This document shows positions 49,021 to 49,088 of a DNA stretch of 49,088 bases, piece by piece. Under the pieces are notes generated by a model that was not told the DNA's origin, made no database searches, and was given only the letters and a program-made list of their open reading frames with translations. The stretch spans positions 1 through 49,088 of the forward strand of contig JAIYAP010000006.1 of assembly GCA_027488935.1 (NCBI GenBank). Direction: 5' to 3'. A program made the position numbers and the translations under genes. The number at the start of each line of letters is the position of its first letter. Position 1 is the stretch's first letter. The stretch is from Saprospiraceae bacterium (lineage in GTDB: Bacteria > Bacteroidota > Bacteroidia > Chitinophagales > Saprospiraceae).

Positions 49021-49088
49021 AAAAGGGCAAAAGTTTAGGTTTGTGGTGCGAAACATAAACCAACTCTTGCCCATGAACGTCGAAACGC
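49021..49088 (+). mobile_element. Possible left end of an insertion sequence, cut by the window
   Basis: Just past the premature toxin stop, GGGCAAAAGTTTAGGTTTG is followed by AACTCTTGCCC, a short imperfect inverted pair, and then ATGAACGTCGAAACGC, which could start a transposase frame at 49073. Only 16 bases of this frame are inside the window. The evidence is position and the broken gene; no transposase motif can be checked. Confidence 0.35.

Overview
The window looks like chromosome from a member of the Bacteroidota, most likely of the Saprospiraceae type. The signs are several secreted proteins with a type IX secretion (T9SS) C-terminal sorting tail, promoter boxes of the TAnnTTTG kind, weak or absent Shine-Dalgarno sites, DUF2147 and DUF6268-like envelope proteins, and an ECF sigma/anti-sigma/TPR-CHAT gene set. 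No tRNA, rRNA, CRISPR array or complete transposase was found. All assignments were made by reading; no database search was possible.

Layout. (1) 1-7726: ordinary genes of higher GC (RCC1-repeat secreted protein, DinB-like protein, transglutaminase-like protein, M15 peptidase, lipoprotein, U32 protein), separated by several palindromic intergenic repeat families. (2) About 7890-18359: an AT-rich island that reads as a cassette array. Five transcription units, all on the + strand, are separated by four copies of a composite spacer of about 600-700 bp. Each spacer holds, in order, a folded repeat of about 97 bp in three copies (170 bp in the fourth), a terminator hairpin, the decayed 3' end of a tyrosine recombinase gene, and a promoter whose -33 box lies inside the last recombinase codons. 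The cargo looks like biological-conflict genes: an exported helical protein; a TIR / macro-like / deoxyribosyltransferase-like fusion; a four-gene operon with two AIG1/Toc34-like GTPases, a three-helix membrane protein and a small protein; a TPR/ExoX_C-like/zinc-knuckle protein; and a winged-helix protein with an effector-associated-domain-like C-terminus.

(3) 18576-33640: a TPR adenylate cyclase, then an ECF sigma factor, its presumed anti-sigma factor and a large exported TPR-CHAT (caspase-like) protein, followed by six exported-protein genes. The sigma gene and all six exported-protein genes carry the same bipartite upstream motif, TTTACC-N15/16-CATAAG, so this region reads as one autoregulated sigma regulon of secreted proteins, five of them small. 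(4) 33688-37469: an ABC transporter pair, then three envelope genes on the minus strand. (5) 37615-43263: a lower-GC block with a P-type cation ATPase, a truncated LCIB-like carbonic anhydrase piece coupled to PEP carboxylase, and a transposase-nuclease fragment. A DUF2147 gene and a partial direct repeat of it lie on either side. (6) 43756-49088: a T9SS protein, a cNMP-binding/methyltransferase fusion, a possibly truncated secreted protein, an unknown protein and a toxin-antitoxin pair whose PIN toxin is cut short next to what may be an insertion sequence running off the window.

The two observations most worth following are the recombinase-tail cassette array with its GTPase operon, and the ECF sigma / CHAT / secreted-protein regulon.
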